A stretch of DNA of 64,000 nucleotides from positions 1-64,000 of the forward strand of contig JAEZDY010000036.1 in NCBI GenBank assembly GCA_023417935.1, read 5' to 3'. This stretch comes from Bacteroidota bacterium (GTDB lineage Bacteria > Bacteroidota > Bacteroidia > Bacteroidales > Lentimicrobiaceae). The translations under genes and the position numbers were made by a program. Numbering within the stretch: the stretch's first letter is position 1; every line of letters begins with the position of its first letter. This document shows positions 53,750-62,321 of this stretch, piece by piece. The notes beneath the pieces were generated by a model that was given only the letters and a program-made list of their open reading frames with translations, made no database searches and was not told the origin of the DNA.

Positions 53750-53809
53750 GTGTAAAGTCTATTTTACAAAAATGCTTGCATTTTGTAAAATAGACTTTAC
53801 ACTTTTTTT
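53750..53809 (+). terminator. Long terminator hairpin of the YeiH gene
   Basis: About 25-bp stem with one bulge and a TT loop, starting GTGTAAAGTCTATTTTAC at 53750 and ending in its complement at 53802, followed by TTTTTTT. Confidence 0.92.
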
Positions 53810-53922
53810 ATGTCCTGTGTCAGGATAAATGTCCTATGAAAAATGAATGGGAAGCAACCTCAGATGAATCAATCAGCGTATCAAAATCAGAGATTGTTGT
53901 TTGATTAATACACTTCTGATTA

Positions 53923-54032
53923 CCATCATCTCTATGTCATCTCTATCTCAAGGTTATGTCATCTCTATGTCATCTCTATGTTTTTGATAGAGATGAAATA
54001 GTTATAACATAGTTGCAAGATAGCCTTGAAGC
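53923..54032. repeat. 11-bp-phased palindromic word array (ATGTCATCTCT)
   Basis: Five 11-bp units start at 53923, 53934, 53945, 53956 and 53967; four match ATGTCATCTCT and the third is ATCTCAAGGTT. An 11-nt loop (53978-53988) follows. Inverted units start at 53989 (AGAGATGAAAT), 54000, 54011 and 54022, with decreasing match; the fourth again resembles the inverse of the odd left unit. The innermost stem CATCTCTAT/ATAGAGATG is perfect. Confidence 0.75.
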
Positions 54033-54109
54033 AAACATAGCCAAAATCCAGCATACCTGGCCACAATATCAAATTTTCGGTAATCTATAAAAGGAGCTAA
54101 TATTAGTTG

Positions 54110-54117
54110 TACCTTTG
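54110..54117 (+). promoter_or_regulatory. -7 element of the DEAD-box helicase gene
   Basis: TACCTTTG matches TAnnTTTG, 20 bases before the ATG. Confidence 0.6.
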
Positions 54118-54137
54118 CACCCGATTTAAAAGAACAT

Positions 54138-56198
54138 ATGCCCTCATTTAATGAATTAGGCTTGAACCACTTGCTATTGCAAGGTGTTGAAGCACTCGGC
54201 TTCAGGGAGCCGATGCCGGTACAGGCAGAAGTAATTCCTACCCTGATCTCTGATCCCGTAGATTTAGTTGGACTGGCTCAGACAGGTACCGGAAAAACAG
54301 CAGCCTTTGGCTTACCGGTTTTACATCATATTAACCCCGAACTTCGTAAGACTCAGGCACTGATCCTTTGTCCTACCAGGGAACTCTGCCTTCAGATAGC
54401 CAGAGATCTTGAGAGCTTCGCTGCTTTCATCCCCAATATCAAGGTTACCGCCGTTTATGGTGGTGCCAGTATTGAAACACAGATCAGGCAGCTGAATGAC
54501 GGACCACAGGTTATTGTTGCTACTCCAGGTCGGTTGAACGATATGATCCGCCGCAAGCGTGTTGATTTCAGCATGGTTAAATGGGTAGTACTTGATGAAG
54601 CCGACGAAATGCTTGATATGGGATTCCAGGAAGAAGTTGATACTATTCTTGAAACTACTCCCAAAGAAAAATATACGCTCCTGTTCTCGGCTACTATGCC
54701 GGCCCAGGTGGAACGAATTCTGGCCAAATACATGACTAACCCTGTAGTGAAGTCTATTGGCAAAAAAAATACCGGAACTGCTAACGTAAAGCACATGTAC
54801 TACCTTGTACATGCCCGCGATCGTTATCAGGCACTCAAGCGGATAGCTGATTTTAACCCGAGTATTTATGCAATTATCTTCTGCCGTACGCGTATTGAGA
54901 CCCAGGAAATAGCTGATTCACTTATCCGCGATGGATACAATGCCGATTCACTGCACGGTGATCTTTCACAGGCACAACGTGACTACGTTATGGGAAGATT
55001 CCGCAAAAGATCACTTCAAATGCTGGTTGCTACTGATGTGGCTGCCCGTGGTCTTGATGTGAACGACTTGACTCATGTTATCAACTATAATTTACCTGAC
55101 GATTCAGAAGTTTATATCCACCGCAGTGGACGTACCGGACGAGCTGACAAACTTGGAATCTGTATTTCTATCATTAACCTGAAAGAGAAATTCAAGATCA
55201 GGCAGATAGAAAAGATGATTGGACGTGAATTCGCCCAGGCTAAAGTGCCTACGGGTGTGCAGGTCTGTGAAAAACAGTTGTTCCATTACACTGACAGGAT
55301 GGAGAATGTTACACTCGATGAAGAGATTGAATCATTCCTGCCTGTTATTCACCGGAAACTTGACTGGATGACCAAAGAGGATTTGATCAAACGGTTCGTT
55401 TCACTTGAATTTAATCGTTTTCTTGAATATTACCGTGATGCAAAAGACCTGAATGTTGTTGAGGAAGAAAGAAGGTCGAGAGACACAGAAAGCCGCGACA
55501 GAGGCCGTGATTCAAAACGTGAAGGTGGACGTGAAACCAGAGGCAGCAGAGGTGAAAGATCAGGTGATGATCGCGACCTAACCCGCCTGTTTGTTAGCGT
55601 TGGTCGTAAGGACAGGATATTGCCACAGCAGATCATTGGTCTCATAAATGAGGTTACCCGATCAAGGGAGATAAAAGTTGGCCGTATTGACATCATGGAT
55701 TCATACTCTTTTGTGGATATAGATTCAAAGGCAGTAGCTAAAGTACTCAAGGCATTCAATGATTCAAACAGTAATCCTGATGGCGTTAGGATTGAAGTAG
55801 CTTCTGAAAGAGATGGTGGTGGTTCTTCATTTAAGAAAAGATCACCTGCCCGTGGGGAAAGAACAAGCAGGAACGACAGGTTTGATAAACCTGAAAGAGC
55901 TTCAAGATCTGACAGATCGGAATCATCAGAAAGATCAGGCAAGGAAAAACCAATATGGCCGTTTAAAGGTTCAGAAAAACCTGAACGCACTGAACGCTCT
56001 TTTGACAGATCGGACAGATCGTCAGACAGGCCAGAAAGATCTTCTTCCGACAGACCTGACAGGAAGAAAAAGATACAGAGGGATCAATCTTCATTCGATT
56101 CACCCTGGAACAGGGCTCCCAAAAGAGGCGATTCAGGTAAAAGTGACAGCCGCCGCTCTGACTCCCGTAAAGGTGATTCACGACGCGGAAAACGTTAA
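54138..56198 (+). CDS. DEAD-box RNA helicase with DbpA-like domain and RS-rich tail
   Basis: 686 residues. Unwinds RNA, probably in ribosome assembly or cold adaptation. Motifs in order: AQTGTGKT (47-54), PTREL (79-83), DEAD (153-156), SAT (184-186) and HRSGRTGR (328-335). Residues about 480-555 look like a DbpA-type RNA-binding domain. Residues 560-686 are almost wholly Arg, Ser, Asp, Glu, Lys and Gly with RSDRSE-like stutters, a disordered RNA-binding tail. It is a DeaD/CshA-type protein, longer than minimal members because of the tail. It is monocistronic, with a bidirectional terminator shared with trxB. Confidence 0.93.
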   Translation: MPSFNELGLNHLLLQGVEALGFREPMPVQAEVIPTLISDPVDLVGLAQTGTGKTAAFGLPVLHHINPELRKTQALILCPTRELCLQIARDLESFAAFIPNIKVTAVYGGASIETQIRQLNDGPQVIVATPGRLNDMIRRKRVDFSMVKWVVLDEADEMLDMGFQEEVDTILETTPKEKYTLLFSATMPAQVERILAKYMTNPVVKSIGKKNTGTANVKHMYYLVHARDRYQALKRIADFNPSIYAIIFCRTRIETQEIADSLIRDGYNADSLHGDLSQAQRDYVMGRFRKRSLQMLVATDVAARGLDVNDLTHVINYNLPDDSEVYIHRSGRTGRADKLGICISIINLKEKFKIRQIEKMIGREFAQAKVPTGVQVCEKQLFHYTDRMENVTLDEEIESFLPVIHRKLDWMTKEDLIKRFVSLEFNRFLEYYRDAKDLNVVEEERRSRDTESRDRGRDSKREGGRETRGSRGERSGDDRDLTRLFVSVGRKDRILPQQIIGLINEVTRSREIKVGRIDIMDSYSFVDIDSKAVAKVLKAFNDSNSNPDGVRIEVASERDGGGSSFKKRSPARGERTSRNDRFDKPERASRSDRSESSERSGKEKPIWPFKGSEKPERTERSFDRSDRSSDRPERSSSDRPDRKKKIQRDQSSFDSPWNRAPKRGDSGKSDSRRSDSRKGDSRRGKR

Positions 56199-56265
56199 TA
56201 ACTGCTAAGTTGAAGTGGGATTGATAAGATCCTGCTATAATAAGGTTAAGCAATACAATACTACT

Positions 56266-56307
56266 AAAAATAAGAGGCTCACCATTAACGGCGAGCCTCT
56301 TATTTTA
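56266..56307. terminator. Bidirectional terminator between helicase and trxB
   Basis: Stem AAATAAGAGGCTC / GAGCCTCTTATTT, loop of about 12, flanked by A and T runs. Confidence 0.9.
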
Positions 56308-56324
56308 CATGTACTTTTTTAATT

Positions 56325-57308
56325 TTACTTCGCCATGTTCAGAACCTGCGATTCTGATGATGATTCAACGCTCGAAAGGAAACGCTCAGCTTCGATAGCT
56401 GCCATACAACCAGTACCTGCTGCAGTAACAGCCTGACGGTAAACATGATCCTGCACATCACCTGCTGCAAATACTCCGGGAATATTTGTTTGGGTAGTTC
56501 CAGGTATTGTTTTGATATAACCGTTTTCATTCAGGTCAATCTGTCCTTTAAAAATCTGAGTATTGGGTGAATGTCCTATGGCTACGAAGAATCCCTGGAT
56601 GTCAATTTGTTTGGCTTCGCCGGTTTTAACATCCTCAAGCAATACACCTGTAACAACTTTTCCATCACCAAGTATTTCACGGGTTACGTGGTTCCAGAGT
56701 ATCTCAATATTTGGAGTATTCATAACCCTGTGCTGCATAGCCTTACTTGCCCTGAGTTCATCACGGCGTACAATCATATATACTTTACGGGTCATCTTAG
56801 CAAGGTAAGTTGCTTCTTCAGCAGCCGTATCACCACCACCCACAACAGCAACATCCTGACCACGATAGAAGAATCCATCGCAGGTTGCACATGCTGAAAC
56901 ACCATGACCATTATATCTAACTTCCGATTCAAGACCTATATACTTGGCTGTTGCACCGGTAGCAATAATTACTGTATCAGCAAGCACTTTTTTACCATCA
57001 TCCGTAGTAACAGTAAAAGGGCGCTGTGAAAAATCAACCTCGGTAACTAATCCCCAGCGCAGATCAGTGCCAAAACGCTCAGCCTGATGCTGCAGATCGA
57101 GCATCATGTCAGGGCCTTGAACACCATTTGGATAACCGGGGAAGTTGTCAACTTCGGTGGTTGAAGTTAGCTGACCGCCCGGCTGCATGCCCTGATATAC
57201 TACAGGCTTAAGGTCGGCCCTGGCAGCATATATAGCTGCAGTGTAACCTGCAGGCCCCGATCCAATGATCAGGCATTCAATTCTTTCTAAATCGGATTCT
57301 GGTTTCAT
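56325..57308 (-). CDS. trxB: Thioredoxin-disulfide reductase
   Basis: 327 residues. Transfers electrons from NADPH through FAD to thioredoxin. FAD motif GSGPAG (16-21), redox site CATC (140-143), NADPH motif GGGDTA (157-162), and 'GVFAAGDVQDHVYRQAVTAAGTGCMAA' near the end. Length and motif order are normal. It has a good -7 element. Confidence 0.96.
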   Translation of the reverse strand: MKPESDLERIECLIIGSGPAGYTAAIYAARADLKPVVYQGMQPGGQLTSTTEVDNFPGYPNGVQGPDMMLDLQHQAERFGTDLRWGLVTEVDFSQRPFTVTTDDGKKVLADTVIIATGATAKYIGLESEVRYNGHGVSACATCDGFFYRGQDVAVVGGGDTAAEEATYLAKMTRKVYMIVRRDELRASKAMQHRVMNTPNIEILWNHVTREILGDGKVVTGVLLEDVKTGEAKQIDIQGFFVAIGHSPNTQIFKGQIDLNENGYIKTIPGTTQTNIPGVFAAGDVQDHVYRQAVTAAGTGCMAAIEAERFLSSVESSSESQVLNMAK

Positions 57309-57343
57309 TTATTGTAGTTTTATTGATTACGACGTTGAAAATA

Positions 57344-57351
57344 CAAAGTTA
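57344..57351 (-). promoter_or_regulatory. -7 element of trxB
   Basis: Reverse strand TAACTTTG matches TAnnTTTG, 35 bases before the ATG. Confidence 0.55.
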
Positions 57352-57551
57352 ACATTTTTATGGGTAGCCGGCGAGATATAGTATATGAGAGTTTAACCAA
57401 CCGGCGGCGGATTGGTTTGATTTATATCAAACCTTGTGCCCTTAAATATTTAATGACATTATGTCAGAAAAGATGGTTTTTGTGATCCAACTGAAGCATC
57501 AGGTGCACTTAACATGTTAAGAAACCTCTTGATTATAGACTCTGGATTTCG

Positions 57552-57559
57552 TATATTTG
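57552..57559 (+). promoter_or_regulatory. Promoter of the small membrane protein
   Basis: TATATTTG matches TAnnTTTG, with TTG at 57529-57531, 20 bases upstream, fitting -33. The ATG is 22 bases downstream. Confidence 0.65.
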
Positions 57560-57581
57560 TTATTATCAAATACTTACTACT

Positions 57582-57770
57582 ATGGAAAAAGAAGTAAGGC
57601 ATATAGCAAGCAACCTGTTTCTGGCAATTGTGCTGATTGCGATCGGCATGGGGTTTATCCTAATCTCTCACGGACAATTAACGGGATCGATATTCGGTTT
57701 CATGTTCTTCCTTATGGCGATCACATCTGTAGTTGATCAAAATGATTTGATAAAGTTTGGGAGTACTTGA
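57582..57770 (+). CDS. Small two-helix membrane protein
   Basis: 62 residues. Two hydrophobic segments (about 10-28 and 33-49) with a short Gln-Leu-Thr-Gly turn; both ends are likely cytoplasmic. I do not recognise the family. A full promoter upstream and a terminator downstream (57791-57824) argue that it is a real, independently expressed gene. Confidence 0.7.
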   Translation: MEKEVRHIASNLFLAIVLIAIGMGFILISHGQLTGSIFGFMFFLMAITSVVDQNDLIKFGST

Positions 57771-57790
57771 AGTACACTGGAATATTAAAA

Positions 57791-57824
57791 ATGACGCTGC
57801 AGGATTTCTCCAATGCAGCGTCAT
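57791..57824. terminator. Bidirectional terminator
   Basis: Perfect stem ATGACGCTGCA / TGCAGCGTCAT with a 12-nt loop, with an A run on the left. Confidence 0.85.
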
Positions 57825-57869
57825 TATCATCTGTAATCCTGAATGCTTAGAACAATTCCCAAATGGGTA

Positions 57870-60089
57870 TTAATTCTTTACAATCTTTTTAGATACCTCA
57901 AATCCATCTTCAAACCTGATCCTCATAAGATAAATGCCCGGTTTCAACTCACCTACCTGAACGTCAACACCTGATTGGCCCGAATTAAGTGAGTGTGTTT
58001 GGCTCATTAGATGTCGTCCTGAAAGGTCACATACGGAAATACTGACTGACTTACCTTTCAATAAAGTCCAGGTAACACGGGTAGTTTCAGCAGCTGGATT
58101 TGGGTATATGCTTACATCAGTTAATGCTTCTGTTTTTTCAGGGTCACCTAGAATGCTGTTACCTGTAAATGTTAGGGTCAGATCAACCTGATTAGTTTCT
58201 GTTGTGAGAATAACCTGCTGATATTCACTGTAAACGCCTGCGAGTTCCGGCTTAATATAATAAGTACCATAGGCAAGGTTACTGAAGCTAAACTCGCCGT
58301 TACTGCTTACCTGTGTGAACTGAAGAATGTTATGGTCGCTATCAGTCAGATAAACAATTATTTGACCAATAAAACCGCTTCGCAAGGTGCTCTGATTAAT
58401 CTGCCCTACTATACTTCCAGGACCTGTGCTTGTATTCCCCTGTGAATTCTGCAGAGTGATGTTTAATGGATTAACGCTTTGTGCAGCATTAACAGTTGCA
58501 GCCTCCTGCCAGAAGAGAGTGCTTTCATAATAAGTTGGCAAATATGTGCTTCCATCTGCAGGCACGGCAAGAATATTATAATTGCCATTAGGAACAGTAG
58601 GGAATACATATACACCGGAGGAGTCAACCATGGTCATGTCGAAATACGGATAATAACCTGTATTTGATTCAACTGAGAAAATCATAACGAAACCATTGGT
58701 AAGCGGGAAGTTATCTTCAAATACCTGACCATATACCTGGTTAAAAGTCATAGTATCACCTACTACTACTTCCTGTGCAGAGTAAGCCACACATCCAGAT
58801 TGGTCAATGGTCATAAGTGTTACATAGTAAATACCAGGCACCTGATAGTCATAGATCACCGGATTTCCAGTGGCAGTTACTCCATCACCAAATTCCCAGA
58901 TAAATTCTGTTGGAATGTTATTAAGTTGAACCCCTGTAAATTGCACTGATGTGCCACTTGTAACATAGGTAAAATAATTAGCACACATTAAAATTGAATC
59001 GTGTACAATAACCTCCTCACACCATGTACTCTGGCAATCAGGTCCACCTATTGTTAGGCAGGCAGTATAAATTCCGGGTGTTGCATAATAATGTTCCGGG
59101 TTTTGTTCAGTACTTCCGGTTCCATCGCCAAAACTCCAATTCCAGCTTGTTAAATTACCATACGACAAATCAATAAATTGCACTGCATTTGGATCTTCAG
59201 GTGATGAAGGATGATAAGTAAATTGAGCAATACAACTTGTGTTATTTCCTACAGTTATATTTTCGCAATTATAGGAATAACAGGAACTATCGGCACTTGA
59301 AATAGTGAAACATACAATATAGAAGCCTTCTTCAGTATAAGTGTGCACCGGATTCTGCTCATTTGAATAGTGTCCGTCGCCGAAATCCCAGTGCCATGCT
59401 GTTGCATTACCTACCGAAACATCCTGAAAGTTAACGGTGAGACCTGATGCGGAATCGGAATACCAGGAGAAATAAGCCTTGCACATATCCGCACCTGTAT
59501 TCAGATATTGGAGTGCATTGCTATAACAGGTTGAATCAACATTGCTTATATTTAATGTTACCTCGTACAGGCCATGGGTAGCATAAGTTTTCACTGGATT
59601 TTCCTCATTGGAGAAAGTTCCATCGCCAAACGACCAGAAAAAATTAAGACCCTCGCCCCCTATTGATTGGTTAACGAACTGATAACTTAGTTCTTCAGTG
59701 TTATAATACGTAAATTCAGCCTGACAATTTGGTGCTTGGCAAATTTCAAAGTCTGCAATAAAAATATTTGGTGCATTTGCGCTTACCTCAAAAGCCTGAT
59801 TTTGCACTTCACCATAGCATGTTTCTGTTGTTATTTCAATGTTACCTAATTGACTTGCAATAGTACCGGTAAATTGATAGTAACCACTTTCATCGGTGTA
59901 TAATACAGCAAATACCCCACTGGCAATACTGTCGAAAGCATTCATTGACACACGGACTTCGTGTCCGATTACAGGATGATTAGTTCCTGCAAGGGTTAGA
60001 TGGCCAGTCACAGTGGCCGTAGTGGATTGAGATTGCGCTACAATAGCAATCGCCAACAGGCAGAATAAAGTAATGATTAATCGTTTCAT
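57870..60089 (-). CDS. PKD-repeat T9SS type A cargo
   Basis: 739 residues. Signal peptide 1-20 (ends VAQS), then a carboxypeptidase-regulatory-like domain (about 24-112). Four PKD domains follow, each with a WxFGDG core (FWSFGDG, WHWDFGDG, WNWSFGDG, FIWEFGDG), then two more regulatory-like beta domains (about 450-535 and 555-635). Residues about 655-739 ('VSIYPNPAAETTRVTW' to 'PGIYLMRIRF') are a T9SS type A tail. PKD domains are binding or spacing modules, so this is probably a surface adhesin or a scaffold. No catalytic motif was seen. It follows the anti-sigma gene by 32 bases, so it may be a target or partner of that system. Confidence 0.92.
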   Translation of the reverse strand: MKRLIITLFCLLAIAIVAQSQSTTATVTGHLTLAGTNHPVIGHEVRVSMNAFDSIASGVFAVLYTDESGYYQFTGTIASQLGNIEITTETCYGEVQNQAFEVSANAPNIFIADFEICQAPNCQAEFTYYNTEELSYQFVNQSIGGEGLNFFWSFGDGTFSNEENPVKTYATHGLYEVTLNISNVDSTCYSNALQYLNTGADMCKAYFSWYSDSASGLTVNFQDVSVGNATAWHWDFGDGHYSNEQNPVHTYTEEGFYIVCFTISSADSSCYSYNCENITVGNNTSCIAQFTYHPSSPEDPNAVQFIDLSYGNLTSWNWSFGDGTGSTEQNPEHYYATPGIYTACLTIGGPDCQSTWCEEVIVHDSILMCANYFTYVTSGTSVQFTGVQLNNIPTEFIWEFGDGVTATGNPVIYDYQVPGIYYVTLMTIDQSGCVAYSAQEVVVGDTMTFNQVYGQVFEDNFPLTNGFVMIFSVESNTGYYPYFDMTMVDSSGVYVFPTVPNGNYNILAVPADGSTYLPTYYESTLFWQEAATVNAAQSVNPLNITLQNSQGNTSTGPGSIVGQINQSTLRSGFIGQIIVYLTDSDHNILQFTQVSSNGEFSFSNLAYGTYYIKPELAGVYSEYQQVILTTETNQVDLTLTFTGNSILGDPEKTEALTDVSIYPNPAAETTRVTWTLLKGKSVSISVCDLSGRHLMSQTHSLNSGQSGVDVQVGELKPGIYLMRIRFEDGFEVSKKIVKN

Positions 60090-60121
60090 AGTGGTTTGTT
60101 TTAAAAAGTGAGAGTAGTTGG

Positions 60122-61468
60122 TTAATATGTAATTCCAATGGCTATCCTTAGGGATGCGCCATATGGACGTGAAGACACTTTTGGTTTTTCATATACTGAA
60201 TTGAAATAATAGGTGAACCCAGGCTCAATTTCAAATTGAAGGTTCTCTGAAATGCGGCGGCTGAAGTTTATACCTGTGTTAAGTTGCCAGTTGGTTCGTA
60301 CCCTATCAGGAGTAATACGATTAATCTGAACAACCTTATCCAAACCAGCCTCATATTGAAATTCAACCGGTTTTTTTGACATTAAAATAGAAAGAATGGG
60401 AGAAAACCTAATACCTATTGAATACTTTTCTTTACGAATTACATCGTATCCCATAACAAAAGGAACCTGCAGATAAACAAAATCACGATAAAGTTTGTGG
60501 TAGTCTGTTTGTATAGCCGTATCGTGAACTACCTGCTCACTTGTATATTGAGTTTGTTGCATAGTGAACTCCCGCGCGTTCCAAAGAAAACTTATTGAAT
60601 CAAGGCGTTGGTAATTACCAAGGAATTTGTTGAAATCGACTGCGTATTCATAGTAACCCGTGGTTCGCTGCATGCCAACTCCAATACCCATAATGTAATT
60701 ACCATTAAAGAAACGTGATTGCCACTCGATGCCAACGCTATGGGTTAACTTTTCATTTTCAATGATATTCCACATTAACCCTGGCTTGTAAAACAAACCT
60801 ATATAGTGGCGCCGCAAATTAAAATCAGGGGGCTGCACTCCATCATCATCTTCATTTTCGGCATTAGAAATTTCATTAGTCATTAAGGAAACTATGGTAT
60901 CAGTTAAAGAATCTTCCCAGGCAAATTTTTCATTCTCAGTGATTTTAGTTACATCAGCATTTCCATCCTGTACTTTAGGCACTGATACCTTAGTTTCCAG
61001 ACTATCATTAAAATCAGGTTCATTGATTAGGTTATAATTCTTATGAGCAAGTTCAATATTAAGGTCATAATTCTGGTACGTAGGTTCAATAGAAAGGTCA
61101 CTATTCTTGTAATCTGTTCTTTTGTCGTTGGTTTCGGCTGTTATTGTATTAGTTTCTAATTCATCTTTCGCAATCTCTATAATAGGATCTTCTGAATTTA
61201 GCACCTTGTTATTTGCTTTCAAAACACTTTTGCTGTCATTTTCAATGGGAGCTTCAAGATGACTGTCGCTTATTGAAACAGAGAAAAATACCAGTGCAAG
61301 CAGAACAATAAGTGTGCTGAGTCCATAAATCCAGCCCCTGTGAATTCCATTTGATTTTCCGGCTGGTAATGAAGATAAAAAGCGCTGCCTTGATGTTTCT
61401 AATGTAGCGGGCTTATAATCCTCCATCCGCTGACGTAACAATTGGTCAAATTTATCGTCTTCTTTCAT
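60122..61468 (-). CDS. Putative anti-sigma factor fused to beta-barrel-like domain
   Basis: 448 residues. Residues 1-45 are a short cytoplasmic, charged helix region ('DDKFDQLLRQRMEDYKP'), residues about 46-66 a single membrane helix, and 70-215 a polar linker with imperfect repeats (YKNSDLSIEP, YQNYDLNIEL, KNYNLINEP). Residues about 218-448 resemble a small outer membrane barrel: alternating strands and a terminal aromatic residue (IAIGITY). It overlaps the ECF sigma gene by ATGA. The N-terminal part and context fit an anti-sigma factor. A barrel domain on an inner-membrane protein is odd; it may instead be a soluble beta domain. Confidence 0.65.
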   Translation of the reverse strand: MKEDDKFDQLLRQRMEDYKPATLETSRQRFLSSLPAGKSNGIHRGWIYGLSTLIVLLALVFFSVSISDSHLEAPIENDSKSVLKANNKVLNSEDPIIEIAKDELETNTITAETNDKRTDYKNSDLSIEPTYQNYDLNIELAHKNYNLINEPDFNDSLETKVSVPKVQDGNADVTKITENEKFAWEDSLTDTIVSLMTNEISNAENEDDDGVQPPDFNLRRHYIGLFYKPGLMWNIIENEKLTHSVGIEWQSRFFNGNYIMGIGVGMQRTTGYYEYAVDFNKFLGNYQRLDSISFLWNAREFTMQQTQYTSEQVVHDTAIQTDYHKLYRDFVYLQVPFVMGYDVIRKEKYSIGIRFSPILSILMSKKPVEFQYEAGLDKVVQINRITPDRVRTNWQLNTGINFSRRISENLQFEIEPGFTYYFNSVYEKPKVSSRPYGASLRIAIGITY

Positions 61469-62037
61469 CTTGCAGCCTCCGTTGTCCTATTCATCAACTC
61501 AAGTTTCCTTCTCATGATACTTCTTGCTTTCGAGAGTTGAGATTTTGATGTATTCTCTGTGATATTCAATTCTTTAGCAATCTCTTTATGCGACATTCGT
61601 TCAAATACATACAAGTTGAGCACAGTGCGGTAACCCGCCGGTAATAATTGAATCATTTTTAAAATTTCTTCTTGAGTTAACTCGTACATACGGTTGTTTT
61701 CAAAAGAATCATCATCTATCTGAAAAGGCTCTTCCTGAAGGGTTATGTCGGTTTTGCTAAAATCAATATTCCTTTTCATTGATGATAAGCACTGATTAAC
61801 AGTAATACGACGCATCCATGCTTCAAAAGCCCCATCAAATGCAGGTTTGAAATCATTAATACCTTTCAAAACCTTAATCAATGCCTCGTGCAACACATCT
61901 TCAGCTTCTTCCATTCGGCTGCAATATCTTCTTGCAACACCTAGCAGAACAGGGGCATAGATGTTATAGAGTTCTTCCATTGCTTTCCTCTCGCCTTTAC
62001 GTATCCTGTTTACTAATGCGTCTTCCTGCTTTTGCAT
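61465..62037 (-). CDS. ECF-type sigma-70 family RNA polymerase sigma factor
   Basis: 190 residues. Region 2 spans about 21-88 ('YNIYAPVLLGVARRYCSRMEEAEDVLHEALIKVLKGI', then AFEAWMRRITVNQCLSSMKR), region 4 about 130-180 ('LPAGYRTVLNLYVFERMSHKEIAKELNITENTSKSQLSKAR'). It lacks regions 1 and 3, as ECF factors do. It should direct RNA polymerase to a small regulon. The overlap with the following membrane gene suggests that gene is its regulator. The upstream sequence has TACTTTTA but no full -7 match. Confidence 0.95.
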   Translation of the reverse strand: MQKQEDALVNRIRKGERKAMEELYNIYAPVLLGVARRYCSRMEEAEDVLHEALIKVLKGINDFKPAFDGAFEAWMRRITVNQCLSSMKRNIDFSKTDITLQEEPFQIDDDSFENNRMYELTQEEILKMIQLLPAGYRTVLNLYVFERMSHKEIAKELNITENTSKSQLSKARSIMRRKLELMNRTTEAAR

Positions 62038-62219
62038 ATATAGGTAGAACTCCTTTTTTATAAAAGGTTGCCTGGTGATATCACATAAAAGTAGAAAAAA
62101 TTAACATAAAGCGTTCAACTCCATATAGAATGTGACTCCAGAAATTAATCTTTTACACTGGTGGTAATAAATAAAAAATCTTTCTCGATTTTTCACTACA
62201 AAGTAAAATAAGTTTATCG

Positions 62220-62227
62220 TATATTTG
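62220..62227 (+). promoter_or_regulatory. -7 element of the M16 protease gene
   Basis: TATATTTG matches TAnnTTTG. It gives a leader of about 90 nt to the ATG at 62322. Confidence 0.5.
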
Positions 62228-62321
62228 AATTCTCCAGAGATATGTTATCCAACTCTGCGTATGATAGATATTGCAACGGAAGGAGTTCTTTAATCTACAA
62301 ACTTGAAAATAAGATTTTAAC

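Larger units (their letters stand above)
53715..54137. other. Intergenic region with terminator and 11-bp-phased array
   Basis: 423 bases. The terminator lies at 53750-53809, the array at 53923-54032, and a promoter element at 54110. The part between 53810 and 53922 shows nothing clear. Confidence 0.75.

Noticed and set aside
55430..55990. Minus-strand 186-residue frame in the helicase tail
   Set aside because: Shadow of the Arg/Ser-rich repeats of the helicase; composition is Ser/Leu-rich because of antisense codons.
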